This document shows positions 7,538 through 16,607 of a DNA stretch of 41,357 bases, one piece after another. Location of the stretch: positions 1 to 41,357 of the forward strand of contig JAFRFV010000198.1 in the NCBI GenBank assembly GCA_017434185.1. Direction: 5' to 3'. Both the position numbers and the translations under genes were made by a program. Numbering within the stretch: the stretch's first letter is position 1; each line of letters begins with the position of its first letter. The notes beneath the pieces were generated by a model. It worked only from the letters and a program-made list of their open reading frames with translations. It was not told the DNA's origin and did not search any database. Origin of the DNA: Coriobacteriales bacterium (lineage in GTDB: Bacteria > Actinomycetota > Coriobacteriia > Coriobacteriales > RUG844).

Positions 7538-9406
7538 CTACTGCATCAGCGCGGCGATGTCGCGGGCGAAGGCGATGGGATCCTCGATCGGGAGGCCCTC
7601 GATCAGGCGGGCCTGGTTGTACAGGAGCTTGGCGTAGCGGGCGATCTTATCCCCATCACCGGCTTCCTGGGCTGCCTGCAGTGCTGCGAAGACCGGATGG
7701 CTGGGCGAGAGCTCCAGGATGTGCACGGCCTTGAACATGTTGGGATCGGCACCGGGCTCGTTGGCCAGGATGCGTTCCATCTCCAGGGAGAGCGGACCGT
7801 CGGAGACCAGACAGGCGGGGGCGTCGGTGATACGGGTCGAGCTGCGCACCTTGTCGATCTTGCCATCCAGAGCATCCTTCAGCGCGGTGAAGAGCTCGGC
7901 GTTCTCGGTGTCCAGGGCCTCGGCGGCATCGATCTCGTCTTCCGTTTCGACGTCCAGGTTGCCGCTCGAGACGTTGCGGAACTGCTTGCCGTAGTACTCA
8001 CGCAGGCCCATGAGGCAGAACTCGTCCACGTCCATGGTGCACAGCAGCACGTCATAGCCCTTGGCGAGGACGGTGGTGACCATGGGCAGCTTGGAGACGC
8101 GGTCGAGGTCGTTGCCGGCTGCATAGTAGATGGACTTCTGATCCTGGGGAGCGTCCTCGATGTACTCCGCGAGCGTGATGAGCTTCTGCTTGCGCGCGGA
8201 ATAGAACATGAGCAGGTCCTCGAGCAGTTCCTTCTTCTCGCCGAAGGAGCTGTAGATGCCGAACTTGAATGCGCGGCCGAACTGCTCGAAGAAGGCCTCG
8301 TACGCCGTGCGGTCGTCATCGCGCAGGGCGACGAGCTCGCTCTTGATCTTCTTCTCCAGACGGCGGGCGATCACCTTGAGCTGATTGTTGTGCTGCAGCG
8401 TCTCACGGGAGATGTTCAGGCTCAGGTCCTGGCTGTCGACGACGCCCTTGACGAATCCGAAGCAGTCGGGCAGCAGCTCCTCGCACTTCTCCATGATCAT
8501 GACGCCGCTGCTGTACAGGGCGAGACCCTTCTTGAACTCGCGGTCGTAGTAGTTCCAAGCGGTCTTGGCGGGGATGAACAGGAGCGCGTCATAGGACAGT
8601 GCGCCTTCGGCATGCACGCTGATGGTGCGCAGCGGGCCCTCGGTCTCATGGAAGTTGCTCTTGAAGAACTCGGCGTAGTCCTCGTCGCTCACCTCGCTCT
8701 TCTTGCGCTTCCAGATGGGTACCATGGAGTTGATGACCTCGGTCTTGGGCTTGCCGGGCTCGTCCTCCTCCTTGGACTCGATCAGACGGATGGGATAGCG
8801 CACGTAGTTGCTGTACTTCTTGACCAGACCCTTGATGCGCCAGTCCTCCAGGAACTCGCTGTACTTGTCGTCTGCGGTATCGTCCTTGAGGGTCAGGATG
8901 ACGTCCGTGCCCCAGGTATCCTTGGTCGCGGGCTTGATCTCGTAACCCTCCGCACCGCTGCTCTCCCACATCCACGCCTCATCGCTACCGAAGGCACGGG
9001 AGATGACCTTCACGTTCTTGGCCACCATGAAGGCGGAATAGAAGCCCACGCCGAACTGACCGATGATGTCGATGTCCTTGCCCTGCTCCTTGGCATTGGC
9101 CTCCTTGAACTCCTGGCTGCCGGAGTGCGCGATCGTGGAGAGGTTCTTATCCAACTCATCCTTGGTCATGCCGATGCCGGTATCGCTGATGGTGATGGTG
9201 CGGGCGTCCTTGTTGGGGGTGATGGAGATGCCCAGCGCCTCCTTGGCCACCACGGCATCGGAATCCGTGAGGCTCTTGAGGTAGAGCTTGTCGACGGCAT
9301 CGGAGCCATTGGAGACGAGCTCGCGAAGGAAGATCTCGCGGTTGGTGTAGATGGAGTTGATCATGAGATCGAGGAGCTTCTGGCTCTCTGTCTTGAACTT
9401 GCGCAT
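7538..9406 (-). CDS. htpG: Chaperone HtpG (Hsp90)
   Basis: A protein of 622 residues, normal for bacterial Hsp90. The N-terminal ATPase has ELVSNGSDAVDKL, DTGIGM and GQFGVGFYSAFMV. The middle and C-terminal dimerisation domains follow (SLNISRETLQ and others). The start at 9406 begins MRKFKTESQKLLDL as in homologues and has AGAAGG upstream; a longer open reading to 9559 crosses the promoter and operator and is rejected. The promoter and a CIRCE-like palindrome lie at 9451-9517, implying heat-shock repression. Confidence 0.97.
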   Translation of the reverse strand: MRKFKTESQKLLDLMINSIYTNREIFLRELVSNGSDAVDKLYLKSLTDSDAVVAKEALGISITPNKDARTITISDTGIGMTKDELDKNLSTIAHSGSQEFKEANAKEQGKDIDIIGQFGVGFYSAFMVAKNVKVISRAFGSDEAWMWESSGAEGYEIKPATKDTWGTDVILTLKDDTADDKYSEFLEDWRIKGLVKKYSNYVRYPIRLIESKEEDEPGKPKTEVINSMVPIWKRKKSEVSDEDYAEFFKSNFHETEGPLRTISVHAEGALSYDALLFIPAKTAWNYYDREFKKGLALYSSGVMIMEKCEELLPDCFGFVKGVVDSQDLSLNISRETLQHNNQLKVIARRLEKKIKSELVALRDDDRTAYEAFFEQFGRAFKFGIYSSFGEKKELLEDLLMFYSARKQKLITLAEYIEDAPQDQKSIYYAAGNDLDRVSKLPMVTTVLAKGYDVLLCTMDVDEFCLMGLREYYGKQFRNVSSGNLDVETEDEIDAAEALDTENAELFTALKDALDGKIDKVRSSTRITDAPACLVSDGPLSLEMERILANEPGADPNMFKAVHILELSPSHPVFAALQAAQEAGDGDKIARYAKLLYNQARLIEGLPIEDPIAFARDIAALMQ

Positions 9407-9450
9407 GACGGGGGAACCTTCTTTCGGGTCGTGGAACCGCTTGCTACGAA

Positions 9451-9487
9451 CAGTTTTGGCACTCGCATGCTGGAAGTGCCAAAACTG
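9451..9487 (-). promoter_or_regulatory. CIRCE-like operator of htpG (candidate HrcA site)
   Basis: Two perfect 13-bp arms, CAGTTTTGGCACT and AGTGCCAAAACTG, flank 11 bases. The core reads TTGGCACTC-N9-AAGTGCCAA, close to the CIRCE consensus TTAGCACTC-N9-GAGTGCTAA, with a symmetric A-to-G change. It begins two bases after the htpG -10, where HrcA operators usually sit. Arms this long are not expected by chance in this window. No T-run follows, so it is not a terminator. Confidence 0.7.
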
Positions 9488-9488
9488 G

Positions 9489-9517
9489 ATTCTAGCCTTC
9501 GCCCCGCTGCTTGTTAA
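9489..9517 (-). promoter_or_regulatory. htpG promoter
   Basis: On the minus strand, TTAACA and TAGAAT are separated by exactly 17 bp, each matching five of six consensus bases. The predicted start falls at the first arm of the CIRCE-like repeat. The leader is about 75 bases. Confidence 0.7.
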
Positions 9518-9614
9518 GCGCGCAACGGTCGAATGAATCCCTTGTAACCGATTCGTCAACGGGGTGCGTCGACGCCTACACCTTAGGGGTTATGGATAAG
9601 CGCTTCGCATGGAG

Positions 9615-9620
9615 TACAAT
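9615..9620 (+). promoter_or_regulatory. -10 element of tRNA-Arg
   Basis: TACAAT lies nine bases before the mature tRNA. No convincing -35 is present at 17 bp; a GGATAAGCGC word occupies the spacer region at 9594-9603. Confidence 0.45.
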
Positions 9621-9629
9621 GACCGGTGT

Positions 9630-9705
9630 GCGCCCATGGCTCAATGGATAGAGCACTGGACTTCTAATCCGGTGGTTGCAGGTTCGAGTCCTGCTGGGCG
9701 CACCA
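9630..9705 (+). tRNA. tRNA-Arg(TCT)
   Basis: Acceptor arms GCGCCCA and TGGGCGC pair, the anticodon loop is CTTCTAA with anticodon TCT, and ACCA ends the gene. Length is 76 bases. No terminator is visible before the surface-protein gene 43 bases downstream. Confidence 0.97.
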
Positions 9706-9748
9706 ACATGCATCTTCATCGGTGGTCTCACGGCAAGGAGGTACCCTC

Positions 9749-11278
9749 ATGAGGTTCAAGCATGCTCTGGTCGCGCTGTTCTGCGCTCTCTCCCTGGCTC
9801 TGGTGATCCCCACATTCGCCATCGCGGCTGGTCCGCCCACCATCGAGTATCAGCCCCAGAACGTTGCCTACACCGCTGGGACGGACTGGGCAAGTTACCA
9901 GTGCGTGTCCACGGAGGATCCCGGCCATATGTACTTCGATTACCACTGGTACGTGGTCTGGGATGGCAAGGTCTACGACACCCGGGACGATAAGAGCGCC
10001 AACATGCCGTGGGCGAAGTACTGCAAGGACTACGGCCAGGTGGGCAACGTCTTCGTATTCGAAGCGCCACAGGAGAGTCTCTCCGGAGCACAGATCTACT
10101 GCATCGTGGGCAACGAATACGGCACCACCAAGAGCCGGAACGCCTATGTGAGCATCCTGCCCTCCTGGTATCCCACTGCCCCCGAGATCAGGATCAAGGC
10201 CAACGTCGAGGTCAAGCCCGACAGCGTCATCAAGCTCGCCTGCGATGTCCTGAACTACGATCATGCGTATACGCTCGAGTACCAGTGGTACGAGACCGCG
10301 AGCGGGCAGCTCTTCGACATCAAGGCGATCGATGGCGAGGATGGACCTGTCCTGGTGGCGGACGTCCCCGAAGGACAGACGCGCTACTTCGTCTGCGGCG
10401 TCTTCCAAACCAACTCGATGGGGGATGTCAACTACAGCTACACGAGCGTGAGCGCCGTCACCCGTCGTTCCTCCACTCCCGAGGTGAAGGAAGTCGAGAC
10501 CGTGGAATCGATCGAGATCACCAGCCTGCCCAGCAAGACCACCTACGATGCGGGCGAGACGGTGGATCTTTCCGGTATGCAGGTGCGCATCTACACGAAC
10601 CTGGGCTTCATGGACACCAAGGATACGAGCCTGTTCAAGGTGAACCCCTCGACTTTGAGCTCTCCCGGCACCCAGAAGGTCACCGTCACCTATCAGGGAT
10701 GCAGTGACAGCTTCAACGTGACCGTCAACAAGACCAGCCTCGCTGCGCCCGTCATCGACAGCCAGCCCAAGGGCGGCAAGTTCAACGAGGGCACGGCATG
10801 CGATCTGAAGATAGTCGCGCATGCTCCCGATGGCGGCACGCTGCAGTACCAGTGGTACTCCAGCGCCACCGGTCTCAAGAGCGACAACGTGCCCGTTGCC
10901 GGTGCCACCATGGACCACGTGGTCGTTCCTCCCACCGAGGGCTCGGTCTTCTACTGCTGCTCCGTCAAGGCGGTCGACGGTAGCCTGGTGAGCGACACCG
11001 TCTACAGCGACATGGTCGAGGTCAACTACATCAAGAAGGCGACGGAGGCACCAGGCATCGCCGTCACTCCGGGCACCGACATCGGTAACGGCACTGCCGT
11101 CAACGGGACCACGGGCAATGGCACCGACATCCTCACGCCGCCCGAGCCCGCTCTCAAGTCGCACAACACCGCGGTCATCATCATCGGCATCGGCCTGATC
11201 CTGCTGGCCATCGCGCTTGCCATCATCGCCGCCGTGCTCATCTCCAGACGTCGCAAGGAGGGCCGGCACGGAAGGTAA
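9749..11278 (+). CDS. Membrane-anchored surface protein with bacterial Ig-like domains
   Basis: A protein of 509 residues. Residues 1-27 form a Sec signal peptide ending near FAIAA. Three Ig-like segments share a YQWY or YHWY strand (HWYVVWDG, YQWYETASG, YQWYSSATG), and between the second and third sits a Big_3-type domain beginning SIEITSLPSKTTYDAGETVD. The C-terminus has a membrane helix at about 475-499 followed by RRRKEGRHGR. There is no LPxTG motif, so anchoring is by the helix. AAGGAGG lies seven bases before the ATG. The function is probably adhesion or cell-surface structure, but the ligand is unknown. It may be co-transcribed with tRNA-Arg. Confidence 0.82.
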   Translation: MRFKHALVALFCALSLALVIPTFAIAAGPPTIEYQPQNVAYTAGTDWASYQCVSTEDPGHMYFDYHWYVVWDGKVYDTRDDKSANMPWAKYCKDYGQVGNVFVFEAPQESLSGAQIYCIVGNEYGTTKSRNAYVSILPSWYPTAPEIRIKANVEVKPDSVIKLACDVLNYDHAYTLEYQWYETASGQLFDIKAIDGEDGPVLVADVPEGQTRYFVCGVFQTNSMGDVNYSYTSVSAVTRRSSTPEVKEVETVESIEITSLPSKTTYDAGETVDLSGMQVRIYTNLGFMDTKDTSLFKVNPSTLSSPGTQKVTVTYQGCSDSFNVTVNKTSLAAPVIDSQPKGGKFNEGTACDLKIVAHAPDGGTLQYQWYSSATGLKSDNVPVAGATMDHVVVPPTEGSVFYCCSVKAVDGSLVSDTVYSDMVEVNYIKKATEAPGIAVTPGTDIGNGTAVNGTTGNGTDILTPPEPALKSHNTAVIIIGIGLILLAIALAIIAAVLISRRRKEGRHGR

Positions 11279-11321
11279 CGGAAGAGTGGCGAACCACTAG
11301 TTCTTGTGATTGGAAGTGACT

Positions 11322-11351
11322 CAAGGGCGCACCTATTGTGGTGCGCCCTTG
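11322..11351 (+). terminator. Strong hairpin after the Ig-like gene
   Basis: A perfect 12-bp stem (CAAGGGCGCACC with GGTGCGCCCTTG) surrounds TATTGT. The T-run is poor. Position and strength suggest a terminator. Confidence 0.65.
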
Positions 11352-11450
11352 GTCGTTCGCAGGAAAAAATCACGATGGAACACCCGGTTTCCGGTCCATT
11401 CTGGCCCACATCCGCTGTTCTCTGTGGTAGTATCCACCCGTTTTCGGAAG

Positions 11451-11466
11451 CCCGGCGAGCGCCGGG
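11451..11466 (+). promoter_or_regulatory. GC hairpin in the NCS2 permease leader
   Basis: CCCGGC and GCCGGG pair around GAGC, 26 bases before the permease ATG. It does not look like a purine riboswitch aptamer. A regulatory role is possible but unsupported. Confidence 0.25.
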
Positions 11467-11492
11467 ATGGCTAACGACCTGGGAGAGGGCCT

Positions 11493-12923
11493 ATGGAGAA
11501 GATCTTCAAACTAAAGGAGAACGGCACGTCCGTTCGCACAGAGATCATCGCTGGTCTCACCACCTTCATGACGATGGCTTACATCATCGCCCTGAACCCC
11601 AACCTGCTCACCGGTTGGGGCGCCACCGACGGTGGCATGGCACTGTGGAACGCCGTTTTCATGGCGACCTGCTTGGCTTCCGGTATCGCCATGATCATCA
11701 TGGCCTTCGCAGCCAACAAGCCCTTCTGCTTGGCACCCGGTATGGGTCTGAACAGCTTCATGGCCGTGGTCGTTGGCAACATAGCCGCCATCACTGGCAT
11801 GACCTACGTGGCATCGTTCCAGGCTGCCATGGTCATCGTCCTCGCCGAAGGTGTCGTCTTCCTGATCCTGACGATACTCAACGGGCGCGAGAAGATCGTC
11901 GAGGCGATCCCGCTGGGCGTCCGTCTGGGTATCGCTCCCGCCATCGGCCTCATGCTCATGAACATCGGTCTGGGCTCCAACGTCAGCCTCTATTCCGAGA
12001 CCGGCGGCCCCTTCTATGCGATGCGTGACTTCTTCGGTTCCCTCACGGCCGGCTATGCGCAGACCACCATGGGTTCCGCCTATCCCGTCATGGTGCTGAC
12101 CGTCATCACCATGTTCGTGGGTCTGTTCGCCATCATCCTGCTCCAGCACAAGGGCGTCAAGGGCTCCGTCATCCTGGGCATGCTCATCGCCTCCGTTCTC
12201 TACTGGCTGGGCGAGGCGCTCTTCCTGGGCACCAATCCCTTCGCCGCTCTGGCTACCGCCAGCTGGGCACCGCCCTTCAAGGACATGATCGCGCTGACCT
12301 TCTTCAAGTTCAACTTCGCCGGTCTCGTCCAGCTGGGCTGGTTCACGCTCATCACCCTCATCGTCACCTTCTGCATGATCGATATGTTCGATACCATCGG
12401 CACCCTGGTGGGCACCGCCTCCCGTGCCGGCATGCTGGATGACGAGGGCAAGATGCCCCAGATGAAGCAGGCCATGCTCGCCGACGCCGTCGGCACCTGC
12501 GTGGGTTCCGCCTGCGGTACCTCCACCGTCACCACCTTCATCGAGTCCGCCTCCGGTGTCGAGGAGGGTGGCCGCACCGGCCTGACTGCTCTCACCTGCG
12601 CCGTCATGTTCCTCGCTTGCATGTTCATCGCCCCGATCGCGGCCATCATCCCCGGCGCCGCCACCTCCGCCGCCCTCATCTACGTTGGTATCATCATGCT
12701 GGAGGGTCTCGCCAAGGTGAACCTGACCGACATCGAGCAGGTCGTTCCTGTCGCCCTCATGATCCTGGCCATGCCCATCTCCGGTTCCATCGGACATGCC
12801 ATCGGTCTGGGCCTCATCGCCTTCACCGTCATCAACGTCTGCACCGGCAAGGCCAGCAAGAAGTACGTCCTCACCTACCTCCTGGCCGCGCTCTTCCTGG
12901 TCAAGTTCTTCCTGGCTGTCTAG
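11493..12923 (+). CDS. NCS2-family purine permease (AzgA/PbuG-like)
   Basis: A polytopic membrane protein of 476 residues. It opens MEKIFKLKENGTSVRTEIIA, typical of the AzgA/PbuG branch that imports hypoxanthine, guanine or adenine by proton symport. The family motif APGMGLNSF is at about residue 86, and DMFDTIGTLVGTASRAGML marks the substrate region. GGGAGAGG precedes the ATG. It stands alone between two terminators. The exact purine cannot be read from the sequence. Confidence 0.9.
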   Translation: MEKIFKLKENGTSVRTEIIAGLTTFMTMAYIIALNPNLLTGWGATDGGMALWNAVFMATCLASGIAMIIMAFAANKPFCLAPGMGLNSFMAVVVGNIAAITGMTYVASFQAAMVIVLAEGVVFLILTILNGREKIVEAIPLGVRLGIAPAIGLMLMNIGLGSNVSLYSETGGPFYAMRDFFGSLTAGYAQTTMGSAYPVMVLTVITMFVGLFAIILLQHKGVKGSVILGMLIASVLYWLGEALFLGTNPFAALATASWAPPFKDMIALTFFKFNFAGLVQLGWFTLITLIVTFCMIDMFDTIGTLVGTASRAGMLDDEGKMPQMKQAMLADAVGTCVGSACGTSTVTTFIESASGVEEGGRTGLTALTCAVMFLACMFIAPIAAIIPGAATSAALIYVGIIMLEGLAKVNLTDIEQVVPVALMILAMPISGSIGHAIGLGLIAFTVINVCTGKASKKYVLTYLLAALFLVKFFLAV

Positions 12924-12949
12924 CAGCATTTCGGTCGATCGCTCCAAGC

Positions 12950-12978
12950 CAAGGGCCCGCTCATGCGGGCCCTTGTTC
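12950..12978 (+). terminator. Rho-independent terminator after the purine permease
   Basis: An 11-bp stem (CAAGGGCCCGC with GCGGGCCCTTG) surrounds TCAT, followed by TTC. Confidence 0.75.
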
Positions 12979-13014
12979 TATGCGCGGTCCTGCCTGCATG
13001 GGGCCATTGGGTGA

Positions 13015-13043
13015 TTGTGCTATCCTTACCAGTGGTCTAGAAT
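13015..13043 (+). promoter_or_regulatory. Promoter of the ccm operon
   Basis: TTGTGC and TAGAAT are separated by 17 bp. The ribosome site GAGG and the ATG of ccmE follow after a leader of about 45 bases. Confidence 0.5.
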
Positions 13044-13057
13044 ACGAATGTTATTCT
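13039..13057 (+). promoter_or_regulatory. Inverted repeat overlapping the ccm -10
   Basis: AGAATA and TATTCT flank seven bases and overlap the -10 and start region. Its position fits a repressor site, but six-base arms are common by chance. Confidence 0.25.
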
Positions 13058-13093
13058 TAGGGTGTCATTTAGGCGTGAAAGAGGAAGCTGAGC

Positions 13094-13762
13094 ATGAACA
13101 GCAAGATGAAGCGTCGTCTGATCGTGGTCTCCGGCGTCATCGTGGTCGTCCTTGCCGTCATCCTCGCCGTCGTCGGCGCGGGCGGTGCCGCCAAGACAGC
13201 CTCGGTAGCTGATGTACTGGGCGGGAAATACCAGGATAAGCGCGTCCAGGTGACCGGCAAGGTGCTTCCCAACTCCTATTCCATGCAGGGAACGAGCTTG
13301 CACTTCGCCATCTACGATGAGGGAGCGCCCGGCGCATCCTTGACCGTCGTCTACGATGGGGGAGTGGCCGCCACCTTCGGCAACGATATCACCGCCATCT
13401 GCACGGGCAAGTTGGATGCATCCGGTGTCCTGCAGTGCGATGAACTGGTGACCAAGTGTCCCTCCAAGTACGAGACGGCCACGGATGCCCTTTCGGTGGA
13501 CAAGCTCCTGGGTTACGGGGCTTCCATCGCGGGCAAGCCCGTCAAAGTGACCGGAACGGTTGCGGCGGGCAGTCTCAGGCCCGCATCCCAGGATGGGGCA
13601 CGCTTCCTGCTCGCGGACGCCTCCGATCCCGCTGTCACCGTGCCCATCGACTTCGACGGGGCACTCTCCAGCGATGTCAAGGATGGCAGTGTTCTCGTGG
13701 TGAGTGGTTCCCTAGATGCGAATGGCGTCTTAGTGGCCAGCAACGTCGCCCTGAAAGGCTAG
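13094..13762 (+). CDS. ccmE: Cytochrome c maturation protein CcmE, CxxxY type
   Basis: A heme chaperone of 222 residues with an N-terminal membrane helix (about 9-30) and an extracytoplasmic OB-fold. The heme-attachment motif is CPSKY (Cys122, Tyr126), the CxxxY variant, in place of the HxxxY of proteobacteria. After this motif, residues about 145-222 look like a second OB-like domain (GKPVKVTGTV, later VLVVSGSLD), making it longer than classical CcmE. GAGG lies nine bases before the ATG. First gene of ccmEFABCD. Confidence 0.88.
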   Translation: MNSKMKRRLIVVSGVIVVVLAVILAVVGAGGAAKTASVADVLGGKYQDKRVQVTGKVLPNSYSMQGTSLHFAIYDEGAPGASLTVVYDGGVAATFGNDITAICTGKLDASGVLQCDELVTKCPSKYETATDALSVDKLLGYGASIAGKPVKVTGTVAAGSLRPASQDGARFLLADASDPAVTVPIDFDGALSSDVKDGSVLVVSGSLDANGVLVASNVALKG

Positions 13763-13768
13763 ACTGAC

Positions 13769-15901
13769 ATGGTCATCATCGGTCGCATCTGCCTCATCAT
13801 CGCTCTCGCCGCCCTGGTCATCGGTATCGTTTGCATCGCGTTGGGCCTTCTGAAGGGAAGGGATGACGAGCGGGATGCCAAGGGCCTCCTCTGGGGCGGT
13901 CATGTCGCGGGTTTCCTCTCGCTCATCGCTCTCACGATCGCCTGTCTCCTGCTGGTCTTCTGTTTCTTCAGCGGCAACACCGAACTCTATTACGTCGTCT
14001 CATACCGCAGCTCGTCAGGTTGGCTCTTCAAACTCGCCGGTCTCTGGGCGGGCAGGGAGGGCTCGCTGCTGTTCTGGACATGGCTCATGGCACTCTTCGC
14101 CGGCATCATGGCCTGGCGTGATTATCGCAGCTGCAAACCGCTTGACAGCGCCGCTCTGCTCGTGATGCAGATTCTCCTGACCATCTTCGTGAGCATGCTC
14201 GTCTTCAGCTCGAGCAACTCGCCCTTCCAGCCGGTACCGGGAATCTATCTGGATTCCAACGGTCAGCTCAATGCCGTCTCCGCCGTCCTTGGCATGAACA
14301 GCCTGCTCGAGCATTGGGCCATGGCCATCCATCCGCCCACGCTCTTCGTGGGTTATGCGGGACTCGCGGTGCCCTTCGCCTATGGCATGGCAGCGCTCAT
14401 CATGGGCGATTTCAGCCGCTTGTGGGTCGACCGTTGCACGCCCTATGCGCTCTTCTCCTGGCTCTTCCTGGGCTTGGGCATCGGCTTGGGCGCCATCTGG
14501 GCCTACGTGGTGCTTGGCTGGGGCGGCTATTGGGGCTGGGACCCCGTCGAGAACGCCAGCCTCCTGCCCTGGATCCTGTGCGCAGCGCTTATCCACGACT
14601 TCACCGTGTACAGGCAGAAGGGCATCTATCGGCGTTGGACCATCTTCTGCGCCGCACTCACATTCGCCTTCGTGATCCTGGGCACCTTCATCACCCGCTC
14701 CGGCATCGTCCAGTCCGTGCATGCCTTCGAGGGTGATCCACTCTCGCGCATCCTCTTCCTGGGTCTCATCGTTTGTACGTTGCTGGCTCCTGCTGTCGGG
14801 CTCTATCTGCGGCGTGACACCTTCGCTAAGCAGGTCCGCAGCGGCATGGAGGAAACCCAGAGCATGTTCTCGAAGGACATCGCCTATTATCTCAACAACC
14901 TGCTCATGGTGCTCGCAGCACTGCTCATAACCTATCTCACCATCTGCGCCGCTCTTCCCGGATGGATGCCCTTGGGTGGGCATGCGGTGGGCGCCGCGAC
15001 CTATGGTTCCATCGCGCGGCCGCTGGGTGTGTTCTACTGTGGGCTCATCGCCATCTGCCCTCTGCTGTCCTGGACCAGGACCGACAGAGCCGCTTTCCTT
15101 GACAAGGCCAAACTGCCCGCCGCCTGCGCCGCCGGTCTCTTCGTACTGCTCATGGCGTTGTGGCTCACGGTGCTGCTCCCCAACTTCAACGCCGCGCTCG
15201 CCAACGATCCGCAGACCGTGCTCATGGGTGGCCCCGTGGTCTACCAGCACATCATCGCCATCCTGGCCTTCGCCGTCGCGTCACTGCTCTTCTTCAACGC
15301 GCTGTTCATGCTCATCAAGGCCATGTCGTTCAAAGAGGGGAGCATGGCCGTCAAGGCCATGCGTGGCGCGGGTGCCTGTGTGGCCCACATGGCCATGGCG
15401 CTCATCCTGATCGGATTGGTGGGCAGCGACATGTATGTCTTCCAGCGGGACGCCTATCTCCCCTATGACGAGGAGAAGGCGACCACCACCATGACCAGCT
15501 TCGTGGAGGTGGATGAGCACTACCAACTCGAGTTCCTCTCGACCGAGGTCACGAACGGCGCCGATGGTCGCATGGTCCTCACCGTGCACATGAACGTGCA
15601 CAAGGATGGCAAGCTGATAGGTCAGGTCGATCCCGCCATGGAGTACGACCCGATGACGCAGCAGCAGAAACTCATCGCCAGCGTCATCCATCGGCCCACG
15701 CACGACCTGTTCGTCGTCTTCCGGGGCATCAGCACTGCGGGGGCGGGTCTCGCGCTGGACGTTCGCATCAATCCGCTCATATCCATCCTGTGGCTGGGCT
15801 TCGCCCTGCTCATGCTGGGCACGGCCATGGCGTTCGCGGGTGTGATGGCTGCGGGGCACCGTCGCAGGGTCAAGATGAAGGAGCTGAGCGCGCGTGACTG
15901 A
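13769..15901 (+). CDS. ccmF: Cytochrome c heme lyase CcmF
   Basis: A membrane protein of 710 residues that attaches heme to apocytochromes. The tryptophan-rich WWD-type segment WGGYWGWDPVENASLLPW is near residue 250, preceded by HPPTLFVGY with a likely heme-ligand His. Many membrane helices are visible, and an extracytoplasmic domain precedes the last helix. It starts six bases after ccmE and overlaps ccmA by eight bases. No CcmG or CcmH is encoded beside it. Confidence 0.93.
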   Translation: MVIIGRICLIIALAALVIGIVCIALGLLKGRDDERDAKGLLWGGHVAGFLSLIALTIACLLLVFCFFSGNTELYYVVSYRSSSGWLFKLAGLWAGREGSLLFWTWLMALFAGIMAWRDYRSCKPLDSAALLVMQILLTIFVSMLVFSSSNSPFQPVPGIYLDSNGQLNAVSAVLGMNSLLEHWAMAIHPPTLFVGYAGLAVPFAYGMAALIMGDFSRLWVDRCTPYALFSWLFLGLGIGLGAIWAYVVLGWGGYWGWDPVENASLLPWILCAALIHDFTVYRQKGIYRRWTIFCAALTFAFVILGTFITRSGIVQSVHAFEGDPLSRILFLGLIVCTLLAPAVGLYLRRDTFAKQVRSGMEETQSMFSKDIAYYLNNLLMVLAALLITYLTICAALPGWMPLGGHAVGAATYGSIARPLGVFYCGLIAICPLLSWTRTDRAAFLDKAKLPAACAAGLFVLLMALWLTVLLPNFNAALANDPQTVLMGGPVVYQHIIAILAFAVASLLFFNALFMLIKAMSFKEGSMAVKAMRGAGACVAHMAMALILIGLVGSDMYVFQRDAYLPYDEEKATTTMTSFVEVDEHYQLEFLSTEVTNGADGRMVLTVHMNVHKDGKLIGQVDPAMEYDPMTQQQKLIASVIHRPTHDLFVVFRGISTAGAGLALDVRINPLISILWLGFALLMLGTAMAFAGVMAAGHRRRVKMKELSARD

Positions 15902-16607
15902 TGCCATTGTGGCCAAGGGGCTGCGCAAGGCCTTTGGCAGCAGGGTCGCCGTCGATGATCTGAGCTTCACCCTTCCCAAGGGACGTTTCCTGGTCGTCTT
16001 CGGCCCCAACGGTGCTGGAAAGACCACGCTCCTGCGCATGCTCTCCACGCTGTCGCGTCCCAGTGCCGGTAGCGCGAACATCCTGGGTCTCGACCTGATC
16101 GAGGACGCGCAGGAGCTGCGTCGCCACATCGGTTTCATCTCCCATGCTCCCATGCTCTATCCGGCGCTCTCCGCCAGCGAGAACCTCCTGTTCTTCGCTC
16201 GTCTGCAGGGCGTGCCCAACCCGCAGGCCCGCGTGAAGGACCTGCTCGATGCCGTCGAGCTCTCGCATCGTTCACTCGATCCCGTCTCCACCTTCTCGCG
16301 TGGCATGCTGCAGCGTTGCAGTATCGCACGTGCCCTGCTGGGCGACCCGGAGCTGCTCCTGCTCGATGAGCCGTACTCGGGCCTCGACCTGCGTGCTGCG
16401 GACATCTTCGACCAGCTCCTGAGCGATCATCGCGCCGATCGCAGCATCGTCATGGTCAGCCACGATCTGCAGCATGGCTACGACCTCGCCGACCAGCTGC
16501 TGCTCATGTCGCGTGGCAAACTGCTCCTATCAGCTGATAAGGACGACCTTCCCTTCGACGAGTTCCAGCATCGTTTCCGCGCCGGAGCCGGGATGGCGGT
16601 GGGATAG
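15894..16607 (+). CDS. ccmA: Heme exporter ATPase CcmA
   Basis: An ABC ATPase of 237 residues. Walker A is GPNGAGKTT, the signature is FSRGMLQR in place of LSGGQ, and Walker B is LLLLDEPYSGLD. It works with CcmB and CcmC to release holo-CcmE from CcmC. The start is GTG at 15894, eight bases inside ccmF, with AAGGAGC upstream. It abuts ccmB directly. Confidence 0.92.
   Translation: MTDAIVAKGLRKAFGSRVAVDDLSFTLPKGRFLVVFGPNGAGKTTLLRMLSTLSRPSAGSANILGLDLIEDAQELRRHIGFISHAPMLYPALSASENLLFFARLQGVPNPQARVKDLLDAVELSHRSLDPVSTFSRGMLQRCSIARALLGDPELLLLDEPYSGLDLRAADIFDQLLSDHRADRSIVMVSHDLQHGYDLADQLLLMSRGKLLLSADKDDLPFDEFQHRFRAGAGMAVG

Noticed and set aside
11400-11492. Purine riboswitch upstream of the NCS2 permease
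   Set aside because: The conserved pyrimidine-rich junction and loop-loop sequences of the guanine/adenine aptamer are absent; only a simple GC hairpin is seen.
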